A stretch of 64,000 nucleotides of DNA from DATFWC01 sp963777755 (GCA_963777755.1 CAVZSC010000004.1:230297-294296); one strand, 5' to 3'; counted from the stretch's first letter, positions 46,587-57,300 are shown. Numbers and translations are program-made. Notes: generated by a model from the sequence alone, not told the origin.

Positions 46587-47315
46587 TGTCTGGCTGTTGT
46601 ATCCCTTGATAAAGGACTCTTTTAATTCCTTCAGTGAGCGGCGTGCTTTTTCCGAAGCCCCCAGTAAAGCATCGTTTCGGGACGCCATAGATCGAAAGTC
46701 ATTCGTGTTGGCTCTGCGAGCTTCGTCAAATGCCGCTTCCGCCAAATCCGCGACATCGTCCATCTTGTTCCCGAGAGCTTCCAACTGCTCGAGCAGAACC
46801 TGCTGCTCTCCCGTTGCGTGCTCCTGAAGCTTTATACGGCCGCGCGCGTTAGTGACTGGGTTTTCGACCTCGTAGCCGTCGGCGAGGACTGCCTCGATCG
46901 CTCGCTTCAGGTCGGCTTTTGCGGTCCCAAGATCGCGGTATTTTGCACGCGAGAACTTGATCGCGCGATATAGACTCACGTCGAATGGCGGCTTCTCGTC
47001 TGCCAACTGCATATGGATGATCGGCTTCTGCGCCATGTGGCGAATGCCGATCTCGTAGAAGGCATTAGGATTCGAGAAGCTCAGGTCAGCGATGACCAAA
47101 TCGGCCTTCAGCAGGTCATCGATCATCTGAGCATCGATTAGGCCGGGCCGGGGATCCTTGTCGGCTCGCTTGACAGTGAATTCCGGTAAGTCGGCCATCA
47201 CTGGCTGGATGATGCCCTCGAGCAGCCAGTCAGCATGCACGCGAACGGGGCTGTCCTCGTCGCCGATCGGACCGATGACGAAGCACAGCTTCTTCGGCTC
47301 GGGTGCCTTGGCCAT
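46575..47315 (-). CDS. nucleoside deoxyribosyltransferase/TIR-like fold protein
   Basis: A 246-residue soluble protein. Residues 8-130 form a Rossmann-like domain with LCFVIGPIGDEDSPVR at the start and LLKADLVIADLSFSNPNAFY followed by EIGIRHMAQKP; this pattern is shared by nucleoside 2-deoxyribosyltransferases and TIR-like NAD-cleaving domains. The C-terminal 100 residues are helical and charged. GGGAGGG precedes the ATG. Base composition is less GC-rich than the neighbours. A defence role is possible but unproven. Confidence 0.7.
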   Translation of the reverse strand: MAKAPEPKKLCFVIGPIGDEDSPVRVHADWLLEGIIQPVMADLPEFTVKRADKDPRPGLIDAQMIDDLLKADLVIADLSFSNPNAFYEIGIRHMAQKPIIHMQLADEKPPFDVSLYRAIKFSRAKYRDLGTAKADLKRAIEAVLADGYEVENPVTNARGRIKLQEHATGEQQVLLEQLEALGNKMDDVADLAEAAFDEARRANTNDFRSMASRNDALLGASEKARRSLKELKESFIKGYNSQTKNG

Positions 47316-47587
47316 ACCGCCCTCCCTTCACGCTAGTTCCACGCTAGTTCCGTTCCGGTCGGGGTTCATTCTAGCCGATCATCGCCGTCTTGGCGCGGCC
47401 CCCTGGATGAAGCCCGGCCCGCTACGGGCAGGCTGGCTTATCACCAGCCCGCGCGGGCCATCGGCTCCGATCGTGCTGGCTAGGCGGCCAAACGGAACTC
47501 CCGGACATCCTCCAAAATCTGCCGAAAAGCGGGCTTCGGGGCGCGGCACATGGTTCGATACGTATCCAGGAAGGGGAGCCAGGTTTT

Positions 47588-48496
47588 TCATCCGGCGCTG
47601 GCGTTTCCGCCGGACATCGAAAACCGCTGCACGATCCAGTCGATGAACAGGCGCACGCGCGGTGAGAGCTGCCGGCTGCGTGGATAGAGGACCGAGACCG
47701 GGCCGGCGGGCAGCGGATGATGCGGCAACACCTGCACCAGCCGGCCGGCCGCCAGATCGCGCTCGATATGGAAGACCGGCATCTGGGCGAGCCCCAGGCC
47801 GCGGCGCACCCCGTCGAGGAACGTCTCGGTGCCGGTGACGGAGAACGGCGCGGCCATCTCCACCCGCATGAGCCCGGTTGTCGTCACAAACTCGAACGGC
47901 GTGACGACGCCTGTGGTGATCGATCGCAGCCCGACCGCGAGGTGATGCGCCAGATCCTCGATCGTCTCCGGCGTGCCACGGCGCTCCAGATAGGCCGGCG
48001 CGGCACACGTGACGCGCGGCAGCATGCAGACGGTACGCGCCACCAGCTCGCTGTCCGGCAGCGCGCCATACCGCAGCACGCAATCCACACCCTCGCGCAC
48101 CACATCGACCCAACGGTCGCTCTCGCTCATGGTGATCTCGATCCCGGGATAGCGCGCGAAGAAGTCCGGCAGGTCCGGCACCAGGAAGTGGCGCGCGAGC
48201 GTGCCCTGCACCTCCACCCGCAGCATTCCCTTAGGGATGGCGCCGCGGAACGCGCCCTCGGCATCCTCGACATCGTCAAGAATTGCCAGGCAGCGACGGT
48301 AATAAGCCTCGCCGTCCAGCGTCGGCCGCACCGTGCGGGTGGTGCGCTGGAGCAGCCTGACGCCCAGCCGCTCCTCCAGTTGGCGGATGACCGCAGTCGC
48401 CGTCGATCGTGGGATTCCCAGATCATTCGCCGCCTGGGTGAAGCTGCGCCGCTCCATGACCCGGGTGAAAAGCCGCATCGCATCCAGCCGATCCAT
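47588..48496 (-). CDS. LysR-family transcriptional regulator
   Basis: A 302-residue LysR regulator: winged HTH at residues 1-60 (MDRLDAMRLFTRVMERRSFT, LGIPRSTATAVIRQLEERLG), and the effector domain from 90 on (GMLRVEVQGTLARHFLVPDL ... VDCVLRYGALPDSELVARTV). It is divergent from the SDR gene at 48617, with 120 bases between, the usual position for a LysR operator. It probably controls the two SDR genes to its right. Confidence 0.9.
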   Translation of the reverse strand: MDRLDAMRLFTRVMERRSFTQAANDLGIPRSTATAVIRQLEERLGVRLLQRTTRTVRPTLDGEAYYRRCLAILDDVEDAEGAFRGAIPKGMLRVEVQGTLARHFLVPDLPDFFARYPGIEITMSESDRWVDVVREGVDCVLRYGALPDSELVARTVCMLPRVTCAAPAYLERRGTPETIEDLAHHLAVGLRSITTGVVTPFEFVTTTGLMRVEMAAPFSVTGTETFLDGVRRGLGLAQMPVFHIERDLAAGRLVQVLPHHPLPAGPVSVLYPRSRQLSPRVRLFIDWIVQRFSMSGGNASAG

Positions 48497-48616
48497 GCGG
48501 CCGCCAATTGTTCGTGATAATAGAACAGTCCTGCCAATCCTACCCTCATTATCTTTGGTGGGCCAGCCGTTATTGATCTCCCAGCCGCTCATGACGGGCG
48601 GAACCAGGAGGTCAAG

Positions 48617-49357
48617 ATGAACGAAGACACGAACAGGGTGGCAATCGTCACCGGCGCATCGCGCGGCATTGGTGCCGCCGTTGCTACGCGGCTCGCTCGA
48701 GACGGCTTTACCGTCATCATCAACTATTCCGGCGACGATGCCTCCGCCGAGGCGCTTGCGCGCAAGATCGAGGCGGCGGGCGGAAAGGCGCTTACCGCGA
48801 AGGCCGACGTCAGCGAGCCGGCCGCGGTCGCCCGCATGTTCGATGCCGCCGAGGCGGCCTTCGGCGGCGTCGATGTCCTGGTGAACAATGCCGGCATCAT
48901 GCCGCTGTCGCGGATCGCGGATGCGGATGATGCGCACTTCGATCGGATCGTTGCGGTCAACCTGAAGGGCACGTTCAACACGCTGCGGCAAGCCGCGAGG
49001 CGCCTGCGCGATGGGGGACGGATCGTCAATTTCTCGACCAGCGTGGTCGGCACCAGGCTGGAGACATACGGCGTCTATACGGCGACCAAGGCCGGCGTCG
49101 AGATGCTGACTGCGGTCCTGGCCAAGGAACTGCGCGGCCGCAACATCACCGTCAACGCGGTCGCGCCCGGCCCCACGGCGACCGAGCTCTTTCTCAAGGG
49201 CAAGTCGCCGGACCTCATCGACCGCTTCGCCAAGACGCCGCCGCTCGAGCGGCTCGGCCAGCCCGAGGACATCGCCAACACGGTGGCCTTCCTGGCCGGC
49301 CCGGACGGCGGCTGGATCAACGGTCAGGTGCTGCGCACCAACGGCGGCCTCGTCTGA
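48617..49357 (+). CDS. SDR-family oxidoreductase
   Basis: A 246-residue classical SDR. Glycine motif TGASRGIGAAVATRLA, NNAGIMPLSR, catalytic NFSTSVVGTRLETYGVYTAT then KAG (Ser, Tyr, Lys present), and PGPTATELF near the end. Expected to reduce a carbonyl with NADPH. AGGAGG precedes the ATG. It is followed after 61 bases by a second SDR gene on the same strand and is divergent from the LysR gene. Confidence 0.92.
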   Translation: MNEDTNRVAIVTGASRGIGAAVATRLARDGFTVIINYSGDDASAEALARKIEAAGGKALTAKADVSEPAAVARMFDAAEAAFGGVDVLVNNAGIMPLSRIADADDAHFDRIVAVNLKGTFNTLRQAARRLRDGGRIVNFSTSVVGTRLETYGVYTATKAGVEMLTAVLAKELRGRNITVNAVAPGPTATELFLKGKSPDLIDRFAKTPPLERLGQPEDIANTVAFLAGPDGGWINGQVLRTNGGLV

Positions 49358-49418
49358 CACTTTTTTTGCAACACGCGCCGAGCATCGGCGCCATCCCGGC
49401 AACTCAGGAGATCAAGCC

Positions 49419-50318
49419 ATGAAGAAAGTCATCCTCGTCACCGGCGCCTCCAGCGGCTTTGGCCGTCTCACCGCAGAGGCGCTCGCCCGCGCCGGCCACG
49501 TCGTCTACGCCTCGATGCGCGACGTCGGTGGCCGCAACGCGAAGAACGCGGCCGAGATGGCCGACCTCGCGACCCGCGAGGGTATGGACCTCCGCGCCGT
49601 CGAGCTCGACGTACAATCCGAACCCTCCACCAACGCCGCGGTCGAGAGGATCATCGGCGAAGCGAGCCGCATCGATGTCGTCATCCACAACGCCGGCCAT
49701 ATGATGTTCGGCCCGGCCAAGTCCTTCACGCCCGAACAGTTCGCGCAGCAATATGACGTGAACGTCCTCGGCACTCAGCGGGTGAATCGCGCCGTCCTGC
49801 CGCACATGCGCGGTCGGAAACAGGGCCTGTTGGTGTGGATCTCGAGCAGCAGCTCGGCGGGTGGCACGCCGCCCTATCTGTCGCCCTATTTTGCCGCCAA
49901 GGCGGCGATGGACGCACTGGCGGTTCAGTATGCCCGCGAGCTGGCCCGCTGGGGGATCGAGACTTCGATCGTGGTCCCGGGCGCCTTCACCAAGGGCACC
50001 AACCACTTTGCCCATTCCGGCCGTCCGGCTGACGAAGCCCGTCTCGCCGAATATGAGGCTGGCCCCTACAAAGGCTTCGGCGACCAGGTGCAGCAGGCCT
50101 TCGCCGCGATTGTCCCGGATGACGCCGACGTGGGCGGCGTTGCCGATGCCATCGTCGCGATCGTCGATACGCCGTTCGGCGCGCGACCTTTCCGGGTTCA
50201 CTACGACCCGACCCAGGATGGCGCCGATGTGGGCTTCACCGTCCTCGACCGTTTGCGCGCCGAGATGCTGCACCGCGTAGGCCTGTCCGACCTGCTCAAG
50301 CCTGCTCGCCTCGCCTGA
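49419..50318 (+). CDS. SDR-family oxidoreductase
   Basis: A 299-residue SDR with ILVTGASSGFGRLTAEALAR, IHNAGHMMFG, WISSSSSAGGTPPYLSPYFA followed by AKAAM (YxxxK replaced locally by YFAAK, so the Tyr-Lys pair is kept), and VVPGAFTKGTNHFAH. A 226-base segment of it (49906-50131) is repeated at 53947-54172. Probably co-transcribed with the preceding SDR gene under LysR control. Confidence 0.9.
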   Translation: MKKVILVTGASSGFGRLTAEALARAGHVVYASMRDVGGRNAKNAAEMADLATREGMDLRAVELDVQSEPSTNAAVERIIGEASRIDVVIHNAGHMMFGPAKSFTPEQFAQQYDVNVLGTQRVNRAVLPHMRGRKQGLLVWISSSSSAGGTPPYLSPYFAAKAAMDALAVQYARELARWGIETSIVVPGAFTKGTNHFAHSGRPADEARLAEYEAGPYKGFGDQVQQAFAAIVPDDADVGGVADAIVAIVDTPFGARPFRVHYDPTQDGADVGFTVLDRLRAEMLHRVGLSDLLKPARLA

Positions 50319-50456
50319 GCCAGGCCACTCTCGCCGAGCAGCCGAAATCGGCAAAGGTGTTGCCTTATGCTGCAAGGACAAGGTTATTCGCTCGGCAGCT
50401 CAGGCGACGGCGATGCCCTCCTGTTACTGAGCGGCGGCGGCACGATCGAGCTCAAC

Positions 50457-50639
50457 GGCATCGCGCCGGCGGGCATCCAGTGCGTCGAGCACGCTGAGAT
50501 CGACGGCGCCATGATGTTCGCCCACGCGTGCCGAATGGGGCTTGAGGGGATCGTGTCGAAGCGGCGCGATTTTCCGTATCGCTCCGGCCGCACCAAGACC
50601 CGGATCAAGATCAAGAACCCGGCGATGCTGCGGGTTTAG
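50457..50639 (+). pseudogene. C-terminal remnant of an ATP-dependent DNA ligase (LigD type)
   Basis: The frame AGIQCVEHAEIDGAMMFAHA, then CRMGLEGIVSKRRDFPYRSG and IKIKNP, matches the nucleotidyltransferase end of LigD-type ligases (motif IV GLEGIVSK and the KxK-like end). The catalytic lysine and all upstream domains are missing. Confidence 0.78.
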
Positions 50640-50716
50640 GATGGGACTTGGTGAGTTCTCAGCGCGTGCGCAGCGGAAATGGCACGCCGCCGAGTAGCCC
50701 GATGACTGCCGTCTCC

Positions 50717-51706
50717 TCATTCGATAATCTCGTCGGCGCCGGCCGAGAAGGCCATTGGCACATCGATGCCCAGCGCCTTGGCAGTCTTGAGGTTGATGAC
50801 GAATTCGAACTTTGTCGCCTGCATGACCGGCAGCTCGCCTGGCTTGTCACCTTTGAGAATGCGCGCGACGTATATGCCGGTTTGGCGATAGGCATCGATC
50901 ACGCTGGTTCCGTAGCTCATCAAGCCCCCGGCCTCGGCAAATTCGCGGCGGGAGAACATTGTCGGCATCTTGTGGCGCGTTGCGAGCGACACAAGCTCCG
51001 GAATGCGGCCGCCGTAAAACGCGTCGGCGCCGACAAGCAAGCCACCAACCTTGCGTTCAACCATCGTCTCGAACGCCTTTTCGATCTCGGAGGGCGTTCC
51101 GGCGTTGACGATTCCCATCGCGAGCCCGAGGTTACGTGCCGCTGCGACCGTGTTGGCCGTGCTGCGCGGTGCCTCTGGATTGCCTGGATTGACCATCAAG
51201 CCGATCGTCTTGACGCGAGGCACCAGCTCATGCAGTAGGCCCAGCGCCTTACCGCCAAGCTCCTCAGCGAAGAAGGTGATGCCAGTCACGTTGCCGCCGG
51301 GTCGGCGGACATTGGCGACGAGACCTACCTCGACCGGATCGGCTCCGGTGTTGAAGACAACGGGGATGGTCGCCGTCGCGCGCTTCGCCGCTAGGTTTGA
51401 CGCCGGACCGCCGACCGCTGTGATGACATTGACGTTGCGGCGCACCAGGTCCGCCGCCAGCTCCGGCAGGCGGTTGACGTTGTCCTCGGCCCATCGATAT
51501 TCAATCTGCATGTTTTGGCCTTCGGAGAAGCCGCCGCCCTCTTTGAGGCCCTGCCGGAACGCGGCCAGCTGTGCTTGATAAATCGGGTGTGTGGGCATTC
51601 CGCTGTGGATGAAGCCGACCACCGGCATCGCCTGCTGCTGCGCGCGCGCGGCGAGCGGCCATGCCGCCGCGCCGCCGAGCAGCGTCATGAATTGGCGGCG
51701 CTTCAT
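50717..51706 (-). CDS. ABC transporter substrate-binding protein (third of three)
   Basis: A 329-residue ABC_sub_bind protein with twin-arginine-type start KRRQFMTLLGGAAAWPLAAR (cleavage near ARAQ), VVGFIHSGMPTH and TGADPVEVGLVANVRRPGGN. Its ATG overlaps the stop of the gene upstream by 4 bases. Together with the two genes before it, this makes three related binding proteins on one transcript, without permease or ATPase genes. Confidence 0.9.
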   Translation of the reverse strand: MKRRQFMTLLGGAAAWPLAARAQQQAMPVVGFIHSGMPTHPIYQAQLAAFRQGLKEGGGFSEGQNMQIEYRWAEDNVNRLPELAADLVRRNVNVITAVGGPASNLAAKRATATIPVVFNTGADPVEVGLVANVRRPGGNVTGITFFAEELGGKALGLLHELVPRVKTIGLMVNPGNPEAPRSTANTVAAARNLGLAMGIVNAGTPSEIEKAFETMVERKVGGLLVGADAFYGGRIPELVSLATRHKMPTMFSRREFAEAGGLMSYGTSVIDAYRQTGIYVARILKGDKPGELPVMQATKFEFVINLKTAKALGIDVPMAFSAGADEIIE

Positions 51707-52695
51707 TCAATCACCTCACCGGCGCGCTGCTGCAGGAGGAACGGCACGTCGAGGCCGAGCGCCTTCGCGGTCTTGAGATTGATCACCAATTCGAATTTGA
51801 CTGGAAACTGCACGGGAAGCTCGCTCGGCTTCGCGCCCCTGAGGATGCGGTCGGCGTAGTTCGCCGCGCGCCGGAAATCATCGATCAGGTCATTTCCATA
51901 GGAGAGCAAGCCGCCGAGCTCAGTGAAGAAACGGAACGGATAGACGGCTGGGAGGCGGTGGAGTGCCGCCAGTGCTGTAATCTCCGCGCGATGGGTGCTC
52001 GTGAAGGTATCCGGCATCACGATCAGGCCGCCATTCGGCACGTGTGCATGTGTGGCAACTACGGATTCGAGCCCCGACGTGTCGTGAACGTGTGCGGCGC
52101 TCGCCTCCACTGCCAAGGACACGGCGGCGGCTTTGAAGGGGTTCAGCCAATATTCGGCATAGGGTGCCGTTGCCGGGTTGAACAAGATGGCGACGCTATC
52201 GACGCGCGGCGCAATCTCCTTGAGCAACTCCAGCCACTTGCTGGCCATCGTCGGCTCCATATTGGCAAAGCCAGTGACGGTGCCGCCCGGCCGCGAAAAG
52301 GTCGCGACGAAGCCGCCGCCGACCGGATCGGAAAGAGCCGCGAAAACGATCGGGATGGTGCGCGTTTGTTGCAGCAAAGTCGCCGTGTTGGGCGTGCCAT
52401 GCGAAAGAAGCAGGTCAGGCTGCAGCGCGACGAGCTCCTTGGCGAATCGTCGCCTCGACTCGGCGTCGTCGGGTGTCACCCAGCGAATGTCCATCCGGAT
52501 ATTGCGGCCCTCCGTCCACCCGAGCTTCTGGAGTCCATCGCGGAACGCCGCGACACGGGCCTGTCCTTCCGGGTCGCTCTCGGGATACCCCATCAGCGCG
52601 CCGATGCGACGCATTCGCTCGCCCTGCTGCGCCCGCGCCGTCACCGGCCACGCCGCCGCGCCGCCGAGCAGGGTGATGAACTCGCGCCTCCTCAT
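51703..52695 (-). CDS. ABC transporter substrate-binding protein (second of three)
   Basis: A 330-residue ABC_sub_bind protein: RRREFITLLGGAAAWPVTAR signal, GALMGYPESDPEGQARVAAF, and IVFAALSDPVGGGFVATFSR. Overlaps both neighbours by 4 bases (ATGA at each junction), which gives coupled translation. The three proteins share only the fold and the ends and are clearly diverged, so they are old duplicates likely to bind different ligands. Confidence 0.9.
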   Translation of the reverse strand: MRRREFITLLGGAAAWPVTARAQQGERMRRIGALMGYPESDPEGQARVAAFRDGLQKLGWTEGRNIRMDIRWVTPDDAESRRRFAKELVALQPDLLLSHGTPNTATLLQQTRTIPIVFAALSDPVGGGFVATFSRPGGTVTGFANMEPTMASKWLELLKEIAPRVDSVAILFNPATAPYAEYWLNPFKAAAVSLAVEASAAHVHDTSGLESVVATHAHVPNGGLIVMPDTFTSTHRAEITALAALHRLPAVYPFRFFTELGGLLSYGNDLIDDFRRAANYADRILRGAKPSELPVQFPVKFELVINLKTAKALGLDVPFLLQQRAGEVIE

Positions 52696-53651
52696 TCGAT
52701 TACCTGATTAGCGCGCTGCTGGAGGAACCAAGGCACCTCAATGCCGAGCGCCTTGGCGGTCTTGAGATTGATCACCAGCTCAAATTTGGTGGGTTGCTCC
52801 ACAGGCATGTCCGCGGGTCTTCCGCCCTGCAAAATTTTGATTACGAAAGATGCGCTCCGACGAAACGAGTCGGGACCGTCGGCGCCGTACGACAGTAGCC
52901 CGCCGACTTCGGCAAATGACCGTGGGACCGTTGCTGCCGGCAGACGATGCTTAAGCGCCAACTCGGCGACGTTTTTTGACGCTAAACTACCTTGCACCAC
53001 AACCGCGTCCGCTCCTTCCTTTTTCGCGATCGCGAATATCGCGTCGACTTCATCGGGTGTGCGTACCATGACGGGTGCGATCTCGATGCCTGTAGTTCTG
53101 CCCGCAAGCTCGAACTGTTCGAGAACGGATTTGGAGAACGGATCCGCGGCGTTCGCAAGACCAGCAACTCGGCGCACAGATGGGACCATGTCGCGTAGCA
53201 GTTCGACGCATTTGCCATGTAACTCTGCAGCCATGAGTGACACGCCAGTAATGTTGCCGCCCGGACGAGCCAGGTTCGCCACCAGACCCGTTCCGAGCGG
53301 ATCACCCGTTACAACGACGATGGGAATCTCGCGCGTCACCCGTTGCGCAGCGAGCGCACAGGGTGTGTAGACCGCTATGATCACATCGACCTTAAGAGCG
53401 ATCAACTCTGCGGCGAGCGCGGGAAGTAGATTGAGCTTCTCTTCCGCCGACCGGAACTCGAAATGAACATTTTGGCCTTCGACGTAGCCAGATTTTCGAA
53501 TTTCCTCCCGCAGCTCTGTTCGGAAGGTATCGGAGTCCGCACTGCCTACGAAGAGGGCACCAAATCGGTACAATCTCGTCTGCTGCGCGCGTGCCGCCAT
53601 CGGCCACGCCGCCGCGCCGCCTAGCAGCGTGATGAACTCCCGCCGTCTCAT
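52692..53651 (-). CDS. ABC transporter substrate-binding protein (first of three)
   Basis: A 319-residue ABC_sub_bind protein: signal RRREFITLLGGAAAWPMAAR, then YRFGALFVGSADSDTFRTEL and VVVTGDPLGTGLVANLARPG. GGGGAGG lies 7 bases before the ATG at 53651, which makes it the leading gene of the three-gene set. The codon use in the middle part is less GC-rich than in the two following genes. Confidence 0.9.
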   Translation of the reverse strand: MRRREFITLLGGAAAWPMAARAQQTRLYRFGALFVGSADSDTFRTELREEIRKSGYVEGQNVHFEFRSAEEKLNLLPALAAELIALKVDVIIAVYTPCALAAQRVTREIPIVVVTGDPLGTGLVANLARPGGNITGVSLMAAELHGKCVELLRDMVPSVRRVAGLANAADPFSKSVLEQFELAGRTTGIEIAPVMVRTPDEVDAIFAIAKKEGADAVVVQGSLASKNVAELALKHRLPAATVPRSFAEVGGLLSYGADGPDSFRRSASFVIKILQGGRPADMPVEQPTKFELVINLKTAKALGIEVPWFLQQRANQVIE

Positions 53652-53946
53652 GCCGTGCCTCCCCTGAAGCGCAAAGACAGCGTTTGGGAACTGTTCTTTT
53701 TCGCTGGCCGACGAGCCTACCGCAGAACCAATGTGACGGCGAGTATGGGCCGGAGCCTGCCGGCATGTCCTTGGGCGAGACCTGAATTGTTCTGAAGGAG
53801 GCGAGCCCTGCACGTGCTCGGCAAGCCGATGACCACGAAACCAGGGTTCGTCGCCGCGTTTGCGGCGGGCGTGTCTCTCCAGGGTTTACGGTGGCTCGGC
53901 ACCGTCTGAGAGGTGTTGACCCGGCGACCTTGGGAGATTGTGCGCA

Positions 53947-54172
53947 CGATGGACGCACTGGCGGTTCAGTATGCCCGCGAGCTGGCCCGCTGGGGGATCG
54001 AGACTTCGATCGTGGTCCCAGGCGCCTTCACCAAAGGCACCAACCACTTTGCCCATTCCGGCCGTCCGGCTGACGAGGCCCGTCTCGCCGAATATGAGGC
54101 TGGCCCCTACAAAGGCTTCGGCGACCAGGTGCAGCAGGCCTTCGCCGCGATCGTCCCGGATGACGCCGACGT
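53947..54172 (+). pseudogene. copied internal fragment of the SDR gene at 49419
   Basis: A 226-base segment nearly identical to 49906-50131 (MDALAVQYARELARWGIETS ... QQAFAAIVPDDADV). It is in frame with the histidine kinase that follows, so a naive translation gives a false SDR-kinase fusion. There is no separate function. Confidence 0.85.
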
Positions 54173-54392
54173 AGCTCAGCCCGTCAACGACCGGATTACC
54201 ACCGAGCGCGGACCTCCCTGGGCCACGATTGCAAGTCTCAGATGTGCCATTTCCGGAAGCAGCCGGCATTGGGTGATCAGTCCGGCGAATTCCGCAGGAA
54301 GCGGCATCACGCTGCTTGTGGGACGTGCTAGGCTGTCGCTCCAGGGGATCGCTCAAGGACGATCAGCCGACGGGTCGCGCCGAGAGGGGATC

Positions 54393-57300
54393 TTGTCTCG
54401 CAAGCGCGCGAAAAGCGGACCGCCAACTCGTATTCGTTCGCCCGGAACGAAGGCGAGAACACGCGCCAGCCCGGCTCGGCCGTCCTCGGCCGAGCTGAAA
54501 CGGCAGCTCGAAGCGCGTAATCGCGAGCTCGCCGAAGCCCGGCAGCACCTTGCCGAGGCGCTGGAGCAGCAGACAGCAACCTCGGAGGTCCTCCAGGTCA
54601 TCAGCAAATCGCCGGGCGAACTGGAGCCGGTGTTCGAGGCCATGCTGGCGAACGCGGAACGCATCTGCGCAGCCAAGTTTGGATTTTTGTGGCGGATCGA
54701 GGACGGCATCGCTCGGATCATCTCGAGGCTTGGCATACCTCCGGCGTTGGCGGAGTACCTGGAGCGTGGGCCTCACCGGCCACCGTTGAATCGACCGGGT
54801 CCGTTAACCGTGATTAGCCGTGTTGTCCAATCCCGTCAGACAATCCACATTGCAGACTATCGTGGAGACCCATCGTACCTTGATCGCGATCCATTGACAG
54901 TTGCCGCCGTTGAACTCGGCGGCGTCCGGACATTGCTCGTTGTACCGATGCTCAAAGATGACGAGCTGATGGGCGCGATCGGCATCTACCGCCAAGAGGT
55001 TCGTCCCTTCACCGAAAAGCAGATCGAGCTGGTGCAGAATTTCGCCAAGCAGGCGGTTATCGCCATCGAAAACATACGCCTGCTCAACGAATTGCGCCAG
55101 CGCACCGACGACCTTTCCCAGGCGCTGGGGCAGCAAACTGCGACGTCCGAGGTGCTGCAGGTCATCAGCAGTTCTCCCGGTGAGCTGGAGCCCGTATTCC
55201 AGGCCCTGCTGGCCAACGCCGCACGCATCTGCGAAGCCACCTTTGGCACACTGTTTCTGCGTGAGGCGGATGGGTTCCGAGCGGCTGCGTTGCACAATGT
55301 TCCGCCTGCGTACGCCGTGGCTCGGCGGCGCGAGCCCCTAGTCCGGCCGCCGCCGGACACCGCCCTCGGGGGCGTCCTCAGAAACAAACAGGTAACCCAC
55401 ATCGCCGACATCAGGACGGTCCAGTCCTACATCGAACGCGATCCCTTTACGGTCTCCTCCGTCGATGTCGCGGGGTATCGATCGGTCGTGTCGGTGCCGA
55501 TGCTCAAGGAGGACGAGCTGATCGGCGCGATCACGATAAGCCGCACGGAGGTTCGGCCGTTCACCGCCAAGCAGATCGAGTTGCTCAAAAATTTCGCCGC
55601 CCAGGCCGTCATCGCGATCGAGAACATGCGGCTGCTCAACGAGCTGCGCGAATCCCTGCAGCAGCAGACCGCTACCGCCGACGTGCTCAAGGTGATCAGC
55701 CGCTCGACCTTCGATTTGCAGCCGGTGTTGGACACGCTGGTCGAATCGGCCGCGCGGTTGTGTCGCGCGGACCGGGCAGCCGTTCGGTTGGCGAAGGCCG
55801 GCCTGTTTCATCATGTGGCCAGCTACGGCTTCGCGCCCGAACACCAGGAGCGCATGGGGCGTGAACCGCACGGGACCGAAGGAAGGATTAGTTGGCCACG
55901 TTTTGTCCGTTGGCAAGTCCGTGCACGTCCGTGAACCCACGGAGGATCCTGATCCAGGTTGGCCGCTATGGCCCGGCGAAGCAACGTTCGGCACGGTGCT
56001 TGGCGTGCCGATGTTGCGCGAAGGAGTTCCCGATTGGCGTGCTGGTTTTGACACGCAGCAAAGTGCAGGCATTCACCGAGAAGCAAATCGAGCTGGTCGA
56101 AACCTTCGCCGACCAGGCGGTGATCGCGATCGAGAACGTGCGGCTGTTCGACGAGGTGCAGGCGCGCACGCGCGAGCTCACACAGTCGGTCGAGGAGCTG
56201 CGGGCGCTCGGCGAGGTTACCCAAGCCGTCAATTCGACCGTTGACCTCGAGACCGTCCTGACCACCATCGTCGCCAAGGCGGCCCAGCTTTCCAGCACCG
56301 AGGCCGGTGCGATCTTTGTGTTTGACGAGGCAGGCCAGGAGTTTCGGCTGCGCGCGACCTATGGAATGGACGCTACGATCATTGCCGCGATCGGGGATCG
56401 TCGTATCGGCCTCGGCGAGACAGCGATCGGCGAGGCTGCCGCGCAGCGCACGCCGATCCAGATTCCGGACGTTCAGGATCCATCACCGCTTGTCCTCGAT
56501 GTTATCGTGCGTGCCGGCTTCCGCGCGCTGCTGATCGTGCCGCTGCTCGCTCCCGACCAGATCGTGGGAGCCCTGGTGGTCCGCCGCAAGGCGCCCGGCG
56601 AGTTCCCCAAGAGCACGATCGAACTGCTGCAGACGTTCGCCGCGCAATCGGTGCTGGCGATCCAGAATGCCCGGCTGTTCAGTGAGATCGAGCAGAAGAG
56701 CCGCCAGATCGCTGAGGCGAGCCAGCACAAATCGCAGTTCCTCGCCAGCATGAGCCACGAGCTGCGCACGCCCCTCAATGCCATCATCGGCCTGACCGAG
56801 ATGATGGTCGCCAACGCGGGGAAGTTCGGCACGGAAAAGGCAGCGGAGCCACTACGCCGCGTGCACGGCGCCGGCACCCACCTGCTCGGCCTGATCAACG
56901 AGGTGCTCGACCTGTCAAAGATCGAGGCTGGCAAGCTCGAGCTGAACCTCGAGCCAGTGAACTTGGCCCGGCTGATCGACGAAGTGATCGGCACAGCGGG
57001 ACAACTGGCGGAGAAGAACAAGAACCGGCTTGTGGTGGACAGCGCGGACGATCTCGGCCCGCTCACGGCGGACCCGATGCGGCTCAAGCAAATCCTGCTC
57101 AACCTGTTGAGCAACGCCTGCAAGTTTACCAAGGAGGGCGAAGTCACACTGCGCGTGCGCAAGGTGATGGACGGACGCGATTGGATCGATTTGGCAGTCG
57201 CGGACACCGGCATCGGCCTCACCGCCGAGCAGCAGGCGAAGCTGTTCCAGGATTTCACCCAGGCCAACTCCTTGACCGCGCGGCGCTACGGCGGCACCGG

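Noticed and set aside
53947..55934. SDR-histidine kinase fusion protein
   Set aside because: The SDR part is a 226-base internal copy without start or nucleotide-binding site, and the kinase has its own likely start at 54393.
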